Positions 30,896-40,180 of a stretch of DNA of 51,979 bases are shown piece after piece. The translations under genes and the position numbers were made by a program. Source of the stretch: Deltaproteobacteria bacterium (GTDB taxonomy: Bacteria > Myxococcota_A > Polyangia > Polyangiales > JADJMO01); assembly GCA_016182965.1 (NCBI GenBank), contig JACPFM010000086.1, positions 1 through 51,979 of the forward strand, in the 5' to 3' direction. Numbering within the stretch: position 1 is the stretch's first letter; every line of letters starts with the position of its first letter. A model generated the notes under the pieces. It was not told the origin of the DNA and did not search any database. It was given only the letters and a program-made list of their open reading frames with translations.

Positions 30896-33151
30896 TCACG
30901 GGCAGGTGGTGCCCTGCACGCAGATGGGCGTCTTCTGCAGGCCCATCGCCGGGCAGCACGTCGCGCCGCCGGCGAGCGACCCGTAGGTCGTGCAGGTCGT
31001 GCACGGGCAGGTCGAGCAGCCGAGGGCCGGTCGGAACTCGCGGCAGCCGCCGTTCACGCAGACCTCGTCCTGATTGCACTGGTTGCCGCAGCCGCCGCAG
31101 TTCAGCGGATCGCTCATGCGGTCGACGCACGCGGTGCGGTTGAAGCCGCCGACGCTCACGGTGCAAGCGCTCAGCCCGGTGCCGCAGGACGTGCCGGCCG
31201 CCACGCACGTTCCGGCCTTGCAGACCGGCGCGGTGGACGGACAGACCTTGCCGCACCCGCCGCACGCGCGCGGATCGCTGGCGACGTCGACGCAGGCGGT
31301 GAACCCGCCGAGCGAGCACGAGGTCGTGCCCGGGCGGCAGGAGCAGACGCCCGAACCGTTGCAGTACTGGTCGTTGCGGCAGTTGGCGCCGCACGCGCCG
31401 CAGTTGTTCGGGTCGTCCATGCGATCGCGACAGACGCCGCTGCAGTTCGTGCTGGCGACCGGCGACGTCGGACACGCGCAGGCGCCCGTCGTGCACTCGC
31501 CGTAGAGTGCGCAGCGCGTGCCGCACGTGCCGCAGTTGTTCTCGTCGGTCTTGGTGTCGACACAGTTGGTGCCGCCGCACAGGGTGGCCGGCGCGGTGCA
31601 CGAGCAGGCGCCCGCCGTGCAGGTGCCGGCGGAGCCGCAGGAGAGGCCGCACGCGCCGCAGTTCGCCTCGTCGGTCTTGGTGTCGACGCAGCGACCGCCG
31701 CAGAGGACCTGACCGGTGGGGCAGGTGCAGACGCCGCTGGTGCAGCTCTGGCCCGTGGCGCACCGGCGACCGCACGAGCCGCAGTTGTTCACGTCGCTCG
31801 AGAGGGTGGCGCAGCCGACGCCGCCCCCGCAGAGGACGTCGCCGGCGGGACAGCTGCAGGTGCCGCCCGAGCAGGTGCCGGTGCCGCACTTGTTGCCGCA
31901 CGTGCCGCAGTTGTTCTTGTCGGTCGTGCGGTTGACGCAGACGCCGCTGCAGACGTTCGGGGTCGCCGTCGGGCAGGCGCACGAGCCGCTGGTGCAGGTC
32001 GCGCCGGTCGCGCACTTCGTGGTGCACGAGCCGCACGCCGCCGGATCGCTGGAGACGTCGACGCACGCGCTGCCGCAGTTGACCTTGCCGGTCGGGCACG
32101 CGCAGATGCCGGCGGTGCAGGTCGCGCCCGTGGGACACGCGTTGCCGCAGGTGCCGCAGTTGGCGTTGTCGGTCTGGGTGTTGACGCAGGCGCCGCCGCA
32201 GACGTTCGGCTTGTCGGTCGGACACGCGCTGCACACGCCGCTGACGCACTTCTGGCCGGCGAGGCACTTGGTGGTGCACGAGCCGCAGAAGTCGGGATCG
32301 GCGCTCAGATCGGCGCAGCTCGTGCCGCAGGCCACCTTGCCCGTGGGACACGCGCAGATGCCGGCGGTGCAGACCTGGCCGGCGCCGCACGCCTTGCCGC
32401 AGGTGCCGCAGTTGCCGTTGTCGGTCTGCGTGTCGGTGCACGCGCCCGGATCGGTGGCGGTCGCGCCGCAGATGGTCGTCTTGCCGGTGGGGCACGAGCA
32501 GGTGCCGCCGGTGCAGTTGGCGCCGGTGGGGCACACCTTGCCGCAGACGCCGCAGTTGTTGGTGTCGGTCGCGAGGGTCACGCACGCGGTGCCGCAGGTG
32601 ACCTTGCCGGTGCCGCAGGCGCAGACGCCGAGCGTGCAGACCTGATCGGCCGCGCACGCGGTGCCGCAGGTGCCGCAGTTGGCGTTGTCGGTCGCGGTGT
32701 CGACGCAGACGCCGGGGGCGCTGCCGCACTTGGTCGTCTTGGGCGCGGGACACGCGCCACAGGTGCCGCCGGTGCAGGCCGCGCCGGTCGCGCACGCGGT
32801 GCCGCACGCGCCGCAGTTGGCCGGGTCGGTCGCGGTGTCGACGCACGCGGTGCCGCACATCGTCTTGGGTGCGACGCAGGAGGTCGCATCGCCGGTCTCG
32901 GCGACCGCGGTGTCGCCGCCGCCGGTGTCGGAGACGGGCGTCTCGTCGCCGCCGGTGTCGAGATCGCCGGTCTCCGCTGCGCCGGTGTCGAGATCGCCGG
33001 TCTCGGCCGACGCCTCGGCGCCCGACGTGTCATCGAGCAGGCCGGTGTCTTCAGCGACCTCCTCGGGGACCGGCTCGGTCGACGAGCACCCGAATCCGGC
33101 AAGCGCAATCGCAAGGGCGGCGCATGACGCCGCGTTCTTCAAGCCCCTCAT
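30896..33151 (-). CDS. Large Cys-rich repeat lipoprotein (Stig1-like), 14 modules
   Basis: 751 residues from the ATG at 33151, chosen because ggaggagg stands before it and it gives a good signal (ALAIALAGFGC). After a ~75-residue Glu/Asp/Thr linker with repeats (ETGDLDTG twice), there are 14 modules of about 45 residues, each with a CVDTxTDxxNCGxCG core and CxxGxxCxxGxCxC links. Two modules (fifth and seventh) have a variant CG-SCTTKC. This is a Stig1-like repeat of Myxococcota. Each Cys is likely in a disulfide; the role may be adhesion or matrix binding. Function unknown. The tail after the last module is shorter and ends in CPCTTC-type repeats. Confidence 0.82.
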   Translation of the reverse strand: MRGLKNAASCAALAIALAGFGCSSTEPVPEEVAEDTGLLDDTSGAEASAETGDLDTGAAETGDLDTGGDETPVSDTGGGDTAVAETGDATSCVAPKTMCGTACVDTATDPANCGACGTACATGAACTGGTCGACPAPKTTKCGSAPGVCVDTATDNANCGTCGTACAADQVCTLGVCACGTGKVTCGTACVTLATDTNNCGVCGKVCPTGANCTGGTCSCPTGKTTICGATATDPGACTDTQTDNGNCGTCGKACGAGQVCTAGICACPTGKVACGTSCADLSADPDFCGSCTTKCLAGQKCVSGVCSACPTDKPNVCGGACVNTQTDNANCGTCGNACPTGATCTAGICACPTGKVNCGSACVDVSSDPAACGSCTTKCATGATCTSGSCACPTATPNVCSGVCVNRTTDKNNCGTCGNKCGTGTCSGGTCSCPAGDVLCGGGVGCATLSSDVNNCGSCGRRCATGQSCTSGVCTCPTGQVLCGGRCVDTKTDEANCGACGLSCGSAGTCTAGACSCTAPATLCGGTNCVDTKTDENNCGTCGTRCALYGECTTGACACPTSPVASTNCSGVCRDRMDDPNNCGACGANCRNDQYCNGSGVCSCRPGTTSCSLGGFTACVDVASDPRACGGCGKVCPSTAPVCKAGTCVAAGTSCGTGLSACTVSVGGFNRTACVDRMSDPLNCGGCGNQCNQDEVCVNGGCREFRPALGCSTCPCTTCTTYGSLAGGATCCPAMGLQKTPICVQGTTCP

Positions 33152-33284
33152 CGAGGTCCTCCTCCGCGTATCCAAGCCTCGCGCGGATCTCGAAGCGACC
33201 CCCGCTGAACGCTCAAAGTACCACGAAGCGATCAGCCGCAGCAGGCGTGCAAGGAGCGCGGCGCGAGGAGCGGAGGCGCGTTCG

Positions 33285-33971
33285 TCAGGGCTTCTTGGGC
33301 GAGACGAGGGTCACCGATCCGCTGGCTTTTCCGAAGCCGCCCTGGACGTGGACGGCGTGCTTGCCGGGGAGGAGTTTCACGGCGGGGACGTTCAGGCCGA
33401 CGGCGCCCACCTTGTAGAAGGGGACGTCGGTCGGCTGCTCGAGGCGCAAGCTCTGGCCTTTGGGGAGCACGATCCAGCGTGGTGGAACGAGCGCCTGCGT
33501 GCACGCCTGCGTGGGACCGGTGTCGCTGATCGACACGCCCGCAGGGGTGACCAGCCGGACCGCCCAATGGAACCCCTCGCAGCCGTTGGATCCGCCCGGG
33601 TGGAAGAACACGAAGTCGTGATCGTCGACGTTGGCGATCTCGATCGGGATCGGATCGCCGATCGTCACCTTCGCCGGCATCCGTACCTCCAGCCTGGCGT
33701 TCGCGGGCTTCGGGTCGGGCGGGGGCGCCGCAGGCGGAGCAGGCGCCGTCTTCTCGGCGGCCGGGGACGAAGATCCGGCCGACGACGGAGCTGCGCTCGC
33801 GAATGGAGCCGCGCTCGGGGATGGCGCGGCGCTCGGGGATGGCGGGGATGGCGCGGCGGTCGTCGTGACGGGCGCCGGGCGCGGCGTCGTCACCGCAGCG
33901 GCCGGTTCTCCGCCACAAGCAGCCAGGCAGGACAACGACGTGAACACGCACCGACGAAGGACCGCGGACAC
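33285..33971 (-). CDS. Lipoprotein with Ala/Pro/Ser linker, unknown function
   Basis: 228 residues from a GTG at 33971. Signal SAVLRRCVFTSLSCLAACGG (lipobox AAC), then ~70 residues of Ser/Ala/Pro-rich linker (PSPSAAPSPSAAP), then a beta-rich domain (ARLEVRMPAKVTIGDPIPIEIANVD, HDFVFFHPGGSNGCEGFHWAVRLV, GKHAVHVQGGFG). It may be an Ig-like or inhibitor-type fold. Not recognised. It precedes the Cys-rich repeat gene in the same orientation with a 133-bp gap. Confidence 0.68.
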   Translation of the reverse strand: MSAVLRRCVFTSLSCLAACGGEPAAAVTTPRPAPVTTTAAPSPPSPSAAPSPSAAPFASAAPSSAGSSSPAAEKTAPAPPAAPPPDPKPANARLEVRMPAKVTIGDPIPIEIANVDDHDFVFFHPGGSNGCEGFHWAVRLVTPAGVSISDTGPTQACTQALVPPRWIVLPKGQSLRLEQPTDVPFYKVGAVGLNVPAVKLLPGKHAVHVQGGFGKASGSVTLVSPKKP

Positions 33972-34201
33972 GCGGTCACCGTAACTCGATCCAGCGCAAT
34001 CTGCGCGCAGCGGTTGCAGCCATCGGGTGGCGGCGAAAATGGTGCGTCTTGCGCGCATTCGACGCGTGGTGACGCACGTCGATCGTCCCTCGAGGGGCGC
34101 TCGCGTCATCAACCTGCGACGCATCGAGCCATCCGACCTTGGCTACCGCGGCGGTACGGATGGTGCTTGAGCCGCGCGCGCAGACGAAGGGCGAGGGCAC
34201 C

Positions 34202-34963
34202 ATGGGTGAGGCAGCGCTGTCCGGGAACCTGAACGCGGTCGGGCTGTTGGAGCTCCTTCGCATCCCGATGACCACCGGGCGGACGGGCACGCTCATCGTG
34301 GTGAACTCCGACGCCGACGCCGACGAGGCGGAGGCGCGCTTCTACTACCGCGAAGGCACGCTCGTCGCCGGCGCGCTCGGGAGCGCGACGGGCGAAGAGG
34401 CGCTGCGGCGCGTGATCGGCTGGAAGGACGGCTTCTTCGAGTTCCTCGCGGACACCACGCCGCCCGACGAGGTCGATCCCCGCCTCCACGCGCTCGCCAT
34501 GAGCGAGATCAAGAACTGGTACACGGCGCGCACGAGCTCGCGCCCCGGGCCGGTCACCGCTCGCTCCGCGCCGAACCACACCCCGGCGCCGCCGCGCCCT
34601 TCGTACACCGCGCCGACGCTCCTCGGCTCGGTGCCGCGGGCGGAGCCCCGACCGATGCCCCTGCGCGCGGTCCCCGTGCCGAAGGGCCGACCGTCCGCCG
34701 CGATCGGATCGGCGACCCTCGACGCGCGCGGCAACGTCTCCGAGGTGACCGGCACGCTCGGCACGAGGGATGGCGCGCTCGGGTTCGCGGCGCTGCAGCT
34801 CTCAGCGGCCATCGGCAAGGAGCTCTCGCTCGCCGGCGCGCAGTCGGTGGAGATCCGCGGCAAGGGCGAACGCTGGCTCGGCGCCGCGACGCGCGGCGAG
34901 TCGTCGATCGTCCTCGTCTGCCCGCCCGACGCCGATCTGCGCGACGAGCTCGCCCGCAAGTGA
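34202..34963 (+). CDS. DUF4388-Roadblock/LC7 fusion protein
   Basis: 253 residues. N-terminal DUF4388 domain (LSGNLNAVGLLELLRIP, GTLIVV, ARFYYREGTLVAGAL, EEALRRVIGWKDGFFEFL), a Pro-rich linker, and a C-terminal domain with the Roadblock/LC7 pattern (NVSEVTGTLGTRDGALGFAA, KGERWLGAATRGESSIVLV). Roadblock domains in Myxococcota often regulate MglA-type small GTPases. gagggc lies before the ATG. It is the first gene of three in one operon with the next two. Confidence 0.8.
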   Translation: MGEAALSGNLNAVGLLELLRIPMTTGRTGTLIVVNSDADADEAEARFYYREGTLVAGALGSATGEEALRRVIGWKDGFFEFLADTTPPDEVDPRLHALAMSEIKNWYTARTSSRPGPVTARSAPNHTPAPPRPSYTAPTLLGSVPRAEPRPMPLRAVPVPKGRPSAAIGSATLDARGNVSEVTGTLGTRDGALGFAALQLSAAIGKELSLAGAQSVEIRGKGERWLGAATRGESSIVLVCPPDADLRDELARK

Positions 34964-34979
34964 ACAGGAGTCCAGCCCC

Positions 34980-35693
34980 ATGACGCTGCAGGAGAAGGTC
35001 GACGATCTCCGGACGATCACCGGATGCCTCGGTGGCTTCGTCACGCGCGACGGCGCGACGGTCGCCTCCGGGCTGCCCGCGGTGTTCGATCACGAGCGCC
35101 TCGATCGCGTCGCCGCGATCGTGCGCAAGCTCGGCGCGATGGCCGACAAGTCCGGCTACGCCGACTCCGATTTCGTGATGCGGTTCGGCAAGGCGACGCT
35201 CGTGGTGCAGTCGCTCGGCGGCGGGGCGCACCTCGCCCTCGCGTGCGAGCCGGCGGCGAACGTGGCGACCATCGAGGTGTTCGCGAGCGTCGCGGCCGAC
35301 GACATCCGCGACGCGCTCGCGCACCACGTGGTGACGCCGCCGCCGCCGCCGGTCGCCCCCGTGCAGCCGAGCCCCCCCTTGCACCCGGGCCCCCCCGTGC
35401 AGCCGAGCCCCCCCGTTCTCTCCGGCACCGAGCGGCTGGAGCACGCGCGCCGCCGCGCGATCGCGGCCTTCGGCGATCGCCTCGCCACGGCGAAGTCACT
35501 GTTGATCGGCGAGGTCGGCCCGATCGGCGACCTGCTGTTCGTCTCCGCGCTCGACCGCTGGCTCCTCGATGGCCCGCCCGACTGGGCGCGCGCGCACGCG
35601 CTGCGCGACGCGCTGGCGTCGGAGATCGACGCGCCGGCGAGCAAGGCCCGGTTCTCGGGCCACGCCATCTGGGGACACACGCAGTCCCGCTGA
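34980..35693 (+). CDS. Roadblock/LC7-domain protein with Pro-rich linker
   Basis: 237 residues, beginning 17 bp after the previous stop. N-terminal domain is Roadblock/LC7-like (LRTITGCLGGFVTRDGATVASGL, RVAAIVRKLGAMADKSG, ATLVVQSLGGGAHLALAC), then a Pro-rich linker (PPPPPVAPVQPSPP) and a helical C-terminal domain (ERLEHARRRAIAAFGDRLATAKSLLIG). Two Roadblock proteins in one operon fits a heterodimer acting on a GTPase. No GTPase gene is adjacent. The stop region carries tgatcccgc tandem repeats. Confidence 0.75.
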   Translation: MTLQEKVDDLRTITGCLGGFVTRDGATVASGLPAVFDHERLDRVAAIVRKLGAMADKSGYADSDFVMRFGKATLVVQSLGGGAHLALACEPAANVATIEVFASVAADDIRDALAHHVVTPPPPPVAPVQPSPPLHPGPPVQPSPPVLSGTERLEHARRRAIAAFGDRLATAKSLLIGEVGPIGDLLFVSALDRWLLDGPPDWARAHALRDALASEIDAPASKARFSGHAIWGHTQSR

Positions 35694-35723
35694 TCCCGCT
35701 GATCCCGCTGAGAGGGTTGAACC

Positions 35724-36491
35724 ATGAGCATCCGGCTTCACCTGCTGTTCTCCGTCGGCTTCGTGCTGTTGCTGGTGATCGCCGCCGCGGGAGGGATGCT
35801 GCACGTGACCCTCGCGCAGACCGAGGCCGCCGCGCAGATCGCCGTCGCGGCGCGCCAACCGACCCTGTCGCAGCAGGTCGCCAAGCAGTCGCTCGTCTAC
35901 GCGCGCAGCCGCACCGCGGCCGACGCGACGCAGCTGAAGGCGCTGATGGCCTCCTTCGAGCGATCGGCGAAGGTGCTGATCGAGGGCGGGAAGATCGCCG
36001 TCGACGGCGGCGCCGAGCGCGACGTGCCGGCGCTCGACGACGCGCTCGCGGCCGATCTCGGCAAGCGCGAGCTCGAGCTCTGGGGACCGACGCGCGCCGC
36101 GTGCCAGAAGCTGATCGACTCCGAGGGCACCGACGTCGCGGCGCTCGACGAGATCGTCCGCCTCAACGGCGAGCTGCTCGACAAGTCCAACGCGCTGATC
36201 GAGCGCATGTTCGCCGTCAGCAAGCGCACGCTCGGCCGACTGCTGATGATCGAGGCGGCCGTCATCACGCTCGGCCTGCTCGCGGGCATCGTCGCCCTGG
36301 AGATCGGGCGCCGCATCTCGACCGCGGTCGTGCGGCTCACCGAGAAGAGCGAGGCCGTCAGCCAGGGCAACGTCGATCTGGCGATCGACGTGCCCGGTCC
36401 GGCGGAGATCGGGAGCCTGGGCAAGTCGCTCGATCGGATGCGGATCAGCCTGAAGAAGTCGATGGAGATGCTGCAGCGCAAGGCGGCTTAG
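35724..36491 (+). CDS. Membrane protein with HAMP domain, no output domain
   Basis: 255 residues. A single hydrophobic segment at each end of a periplasmic region (LLFSVGFVLLLVIAAAG; MIEAAVITLGLLAGIVALE), with an intervening ~150-residue helical domain (TLSQQVAKQSLVYARSR, FERSAKVLIEGG), and a C-terminal HAMP domain (RISTAVVRLTEKSEAVSQGNVDLAIDVPGPAEIGSLGKSLDRMRI). There is no kinase or methyl-accepting domain after HAMP, so a signal must pass to another protein. With the two Roadblock genes it forms a three-gene unit (30 bp gap), which suggests a sensor for a GTPase pathway. Confidence 0.8.
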   Translation: MSIRLHLLFSVGFVLLLVIAAAGGMLHVTLAQTEAAAQIAVAARQPTLSQQVAKQSLVYARSRTAADATQLKALMASFERSAKVLIEGGKIAVDGGAERDVPALDDALAADLGKRELELWGPTRAACQKLIDSEGTDVAALDEIVRLNGELLDKSNALIERMFAVSKRTLGRLLMIEAAVITLGLLAGIVALEIGRRISTAVVRLTEKSEAVSQGNVDLAIDVPGPAEIGSLGKSLDRMRISLKKSMEMLQRKAA

Positions 36492-36528
36492 TGCGGTAGT
36501 CCTGCCTGTTACCACTCGTTCCCGATCA

Positions 36529-36556
36529 CCGCGGGCTGAAGCGCTTCAGCCCGCGG
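36529..36556. terminator. 28-bp perfect palindrome between convergent genes, REP type
   Basis: CCGCGGGCTGAAG followed by CGCTTCAGCCCGCGG: a complete palindrome with the same core as the ends of the 5712-5877 element. It lies between the end of the HAMP gene and the end of the Ig-domain gene and so could terminate or stabilise both. No T tract. Confidence 0.6.
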
Positions 36557-36585
36557 ACCTCAGGGAAAGCACTTCTCGGGAGCTG

Positions 36586-39500
36586 TCACCCGCGGGGTCG
36601 AGGCGGCCCCCTGATGGTCACCGTGCCGGCCTTGAAGCCGTAGGCGACGCCCTTGCTGTCGGTCGCGTTGCTCACGTCGGCGACCGTCGCGTCGTTCGAG
36701 CCCCAGCCGACGTAGTCGGTGACGTCGAGCGTCGAGCCGTCCGAGAAGGAGCCCGTCGCGGTCAGCTGCAGAGAGCCGCCGACGCTAAGGGTCGCCGGGT
36801 TCGGGGTGATGGCGATCGCGGTCAGCGTGGCCGACGAGACCGTCACCAGCGTGCTGCCGGTCACGCCGTTGTACGTCGCCGAGATCGTCGCGGTGCCCGC
36901 GGTGATCGGCGTCACGCGGCCCTTGCTGCCCACGGCGCTCGAGACGCTGGCGACGCCGGCGTTGCTCGAGGTCCACGTCGCCTGACCGGTGACGTTCGCG
37001 GTGAAGCCGTCGCTCCACACGCCGGTCGCCGTCAGGCGGATGCCGAAGCCCACGGGCAGCTTCGGGTTGAACGGCGTCAGCTGGATCTTCGTCAGCGTGG
37101 CGGTGGTGACGTTGACCGACGCGCTGCCGGTGACGCCGCTGTAGGTCGCCGAGACCTTGGCCGAGCCGGCCGCGAAGGTCGTCGCGTCGCCCTTGCTGCC
37201 GGCCGCGTTCGAGACGGCGATGACGCCGCTGTTGCTCGACGACCACGTCGCGGCGCCGGTGACGTCGCGCGAGGTGCCGTCGCTGTAGATCGCGGTGGCG
37301 GTGAAATCGAACGAGACGCCCGCAGGGACGTTCGGCGCCGGCGGGCTGATCTGCACCGCGACGACCGTGGCGGCCGACACGTTCAGCGTCGTCGAGCCGG
37401 TGACGCCGGAGTAGGTCGCGCGGATGGCCGTGGTGCCGGCCGACAGCGCGGCGACGCGCCCCTTGTTGGCGACGTTGTTGACGCTGGCGACCGCCGGGTT
37501 GGTCGACGACCAGGTGGTGCCCGGATCGACGGTGACGTTGCGGCTCGTGCCGTCGCTGAACAGCGCGGTCGCCTGGTACTGCTGGAACGTGCCGGCGGCG
37601 AGCGTGAGGCCGACCGGATCGACCGAGATCGACACCACGACCGCGTCGGTGACGGTGACCGGCGCCGAGCCCGTCTTGCCGGAGAACGACGCGGAGACGG
37701 TCGCGGTGCCCTTGGCGAGGCAGCGGAAGCGCCCGGGCGTGCCGAGGTACTGGACGATCGTCGGCGCGCTCGAGGACCACGTCGACGTGGTGGTCACGTT
37801 GCGCGAGGTGCCGCCGGTGCTGATCGCCGTCGACTGGAACTGGAGGATGTCGCCGATGCGACAGGTCGGAGCGAGCGGCGAGACCGTCACCTGCTCGACC
37901 GTGGCGCCGCTCACGTTGATCGTGGCGGTCCCGGTGACGCCCGCCTGGGTGCACGACAGCGTCGTCGTGCCCGCGGCGATCGCGGCCACCTGACCTTGCG
38001 AGCCCGCTCCGTTGGAGACGGTCGCGATCTTCGCGTCGCCGGTCGTCCAGGTGCAGGTGGTGGTCACGTCGACGGTGGCGCCGTCGGCGTACGTCGCCGT
38101 CGCCTTCGCGAGCTGCTTGGTGCCGGCGACCATCGTCAGCGGGTTCGGCGTGATCGCGATCTTGGTGATGCCGGCCGCGGTGACGACCACGACCGCCTTG
38201 CCCTCGAGCCCGTCGAGCTTGGCGCGCGCGGTGGTGGTGCCGACGGCGACGGGGGTGATCTCGCCCTTGCTGCCGGCCGCGTTCGAGAGGGCGTCGATCG
38301 ACCAGGTGACGTCGTTGGTGATGTCGCGGGTTCCGCCGCCCTCGTAGGTGCCGCGCGCCTTCAGCGCGACCTTCGATCCGAGCGGCGCGGTGACGCTGCC
38401 CGGCTCGACGACGATCGAGATGAGCTTGGCGGGCGAGACGGTGACCGTCGCCGCCCCCGAGAGGCCGCCGAACGAGGCGGTGATCGTCGCCGTGCCCGCC
38501 GCCGCGCCCTTGACGCCGCCGCCGCCGACGCTGGCGACGCCCTCGTTGCTGCTCTTCCAGAACGCCGAAGCGGTCACGTCGACGGAGCTTCCGTCGGAGT
38601 AGCTCGCCGTCGCCTTGAGGGTGGCGCTCGTGCCGATCGCGATGGTCGCGGTCGACGGCGTCACCACCACCGAGGTGATCTTGCCGGCGCTGACCGTCAC
38701 CGGCGTGGCCGCGATCATCCCGCCGAAGAACGCCTGGATGTTCGCGGTGCCGGGCGCGACGCCGCGCACGGTGGCGATCGGACCGGTCAACGCGACGTCG
38801 GCGATCGACGGATCGCTGGAGACCCACGTCGAGACGCCGGTGACGTCGGCCTTGCTGCCGTCGGTGTACAGCGCGGTCGCGCGCATCGCGACGGCCGAGC
38901 CGACCCCGATGCTCGGGAACAGCGGCGAGACCTCGAGCGCCGCGAGCGTGCGCCCGGAGACCGAGACCTTCGCGTAGGCGGTGCGGCCGCCGAACGTCGC
39001 GGCGATGCCGGTGCTGCCGCCGGCGATGCCGGTGACGACGCCCGACGACGAGACGCTCGCGATGCTCGGCGAGTCGCTCCGCCAGCTGGCCGAGGTGGTC
39101 ACGTCGCTGCTCGCGCCGCTCGAGTAGAACGCCGTCGCGGAGAACTTCTGCGCCCCACCGACGGTCAGATCGGCGAACGGCGGGTCGATGCGCAGATCGA
39201 TCAACGTGTCACCGGTGACGGTGACCGAAGCGGTCGCCGTCGCGCCGAGGTAGCTCGCGCGGATCGTCGCGAAGCCGGCGCGGAGCGCGCTCACCGCGCC
39301 CGGGCTGGTCACCTGCGCGACCGACGGGTTGTTCGAGGTCCACGACGCCCACGCGGTCACGTCCTGCGTGAAGCCATCGGGGCAGAGCGCCCGCGCGCGG
39401 AAGAAGACCGATGACCCCACCGGGGTGCTGGCGCCGCCCGGATCGATCGAGAGCGCCTCGACGCGCACCGAGCAATCACCCGGCGTGTCGGGTGTGTCCG

Positions 39501-39729
39501 GACCGAAGTCGGGGCCGACGTCGGCGTCGGTGCCCGGACCCGAGTCGAGGTCGAAGCCGGGCTCGAACTCGTCCTCGAACTCGGACCGTCCGCAGCCGGC
39601 GACCGCGAAGGTCAGCCCGAACACGACGGCGAAGGCGGCCCACGGCAGGGGGCGCGCCGCTCGACGAACCGCCGTCACCACGAGGGCGGCGAACCACGAA
39701 AGGGCGAAAGCCACGGCAAGCCACGACAT
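36586..39729 (-). CDS. Surface lipoprotein with 11 Ig-like (BIG2-type) domains
   Basis: 1047 residues from the ATG at 39729 (ggagg eight bases before). The N-terminus is odd: a first hydrophobic segment (LAVAFALSWFAALVVTAV), a basic stretch (RRAARP), then a second (WAAFAVVFGLTFAVAGC) that carries a lipobox. A linker with FEDEFEPGFDLDSGPGTD and DTPDTPG is followed by eleven ~85-residue domains, each with a S/T...DVT...TWSSS...VASV...GTATI pattern typical of bacterial Ig-like group 2 domains. Domain 11 stops early at GTVTIRGPPRPRG, without its last strand, so the C-terminus may be truncated. Function: probably adhesion. Confidence 0.85.
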   Translation of the reverse strand: MSWLAVAFALSWFAALVVTAVRRAARPLPWAAFAVVFGLTFAVAGCGRSEFEDEFEPGFDLDSGPGTDADVGPDFGPDTPDTPGDCSVRVEALSIDPGGASTPVGSSVFFRARALCPDGFTQDVTAWASWTSNNPSVAQVTSPGAVSALRAGFATIRASYLGATATASVTVTGDTLIDLRIDPPFADLTVGGAQKFSATAFYSSGASSDVTTSASWRSDSPSIASVSSSGVVTGIAGGSTGIAATFGGRTAYAKVSVSGRTLAALEVSPLFPSIGVGSAVAMRATALYTDGSKADVTGVSTWVSSDPSIADVALTGPIATVRGVAPGTANIQAFFGGMIAATPVTVSAGKITSVVVTPSTATIAIGTSATLKATASYSDGSSVDVTASAFWKSSNEGVASVGGGGVKGAAAGTATITASFGGLSGAATVTVSPAKLISIVVEPGSVTAPLGSKVALKARGTYEGGGTRDITNDVTWSIDALSNAAGSKGEITPVAVGTTTARAKLDGLEGKAVVVVTAAGITKIAITPNPLTMVAGTKQLAKATATYADGATVDVTTTCTWTTGDAKIATVSNGAGSQGQVAAIAAGTTTLSCTQAGVTGTATINVSGATVEQVTVSPLAPTCRIGDILQFQSTAISTGGTSRNVTTTSTWSSSAPTIVQYLGTPGRFRCLAKGTATVSASFSGKTGSAPVTVTDAVVVSISVDPVGLTLAAGTFQQYQATALFSDGTSRNVTVDPGTTWSSTNPAVASVNNVANKGRVAALSAGTTAIRATYSGVTGSTTLNVSAATVVAVQISPPAPNVPAGVSFDFTATAIYSDGTSRDVTGAATWSSSNSGVIAVSNAAGSKGDATTFAAGSAKVSATYSGVTGSASVNVTTATLTKIQLTPFNPKLPVGFGIRLTATGVWSDGFTANVTGQATWTSSNAGVASVSSAVGSKGRVTPITAGTATISATYNGVTGSTLVTVSSATLTAIAITPNPATLSVGGSLQLTATGSFSDGSTLDVTDYVGWGSNDATVADVSNATDSKGVAYGFKAGTVTIRGPPRPRG

Positions 39730-40180
39730 GGAAGGAACCTCCGGAGGCGCGCGTCGCGAGCGCGCGCCAGGCGTGAGGGTACGGCCCCCACGTACGACAG
39801 AAGAGTCTAGCCTACGCACGGACGATGCCAGGCCTCGGCCCGAGGGATCGACCCCCCCGGCTAGGCTCGGGGGACGGCTCGAGGGGACGGCTCGAGGGGA
39901 TGGCCCGAGGGGATGGCTCGAGGGGAAGAAGGGTCGAAGGCAACAGTCGGACTCGCTTGCAGGGGCCGTTCGATGGTGCTAACGACCGTTTACCGGCGTC
40001 GCGCCCTCATCCGGGCGGCCGACGACGAGCTGGGCTCACCCCCTGCTTGGCGCCTCCGCGCCCGATCCATCAGTCCATCGAGGACCAGACACGCGTTCGG
40101 ACGGCGCGTCTCGCGGCAGTCCGACAACCGCAGCGCGGGCCTGCACGGCCCGGGAGCCACGTCGCTTGCACAGCCCGCAC
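39730..40180. other. Divergent intergenic region with a tandem repeat
   Basis: About 450 bp between the Ig-domain gene and the helicase gene. Apart from five copies of a 12-13 bp unit (39864-39927) nothing codes convincingly. The helicase promoter must lie in 39930-40180. Confidence 0.55.
39864..39927. repeat. Five tandem copies of a ggctcgaggggac-type unit
   Basis: Units of 12, 13, 13, 13 and 13 bp differing by single bases (ggctcgaggggac, ggctcgaggggat, ggcccgaggggat). Downstream is the SNF2 gene. Its role is unknown. Confidence 0.8.
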
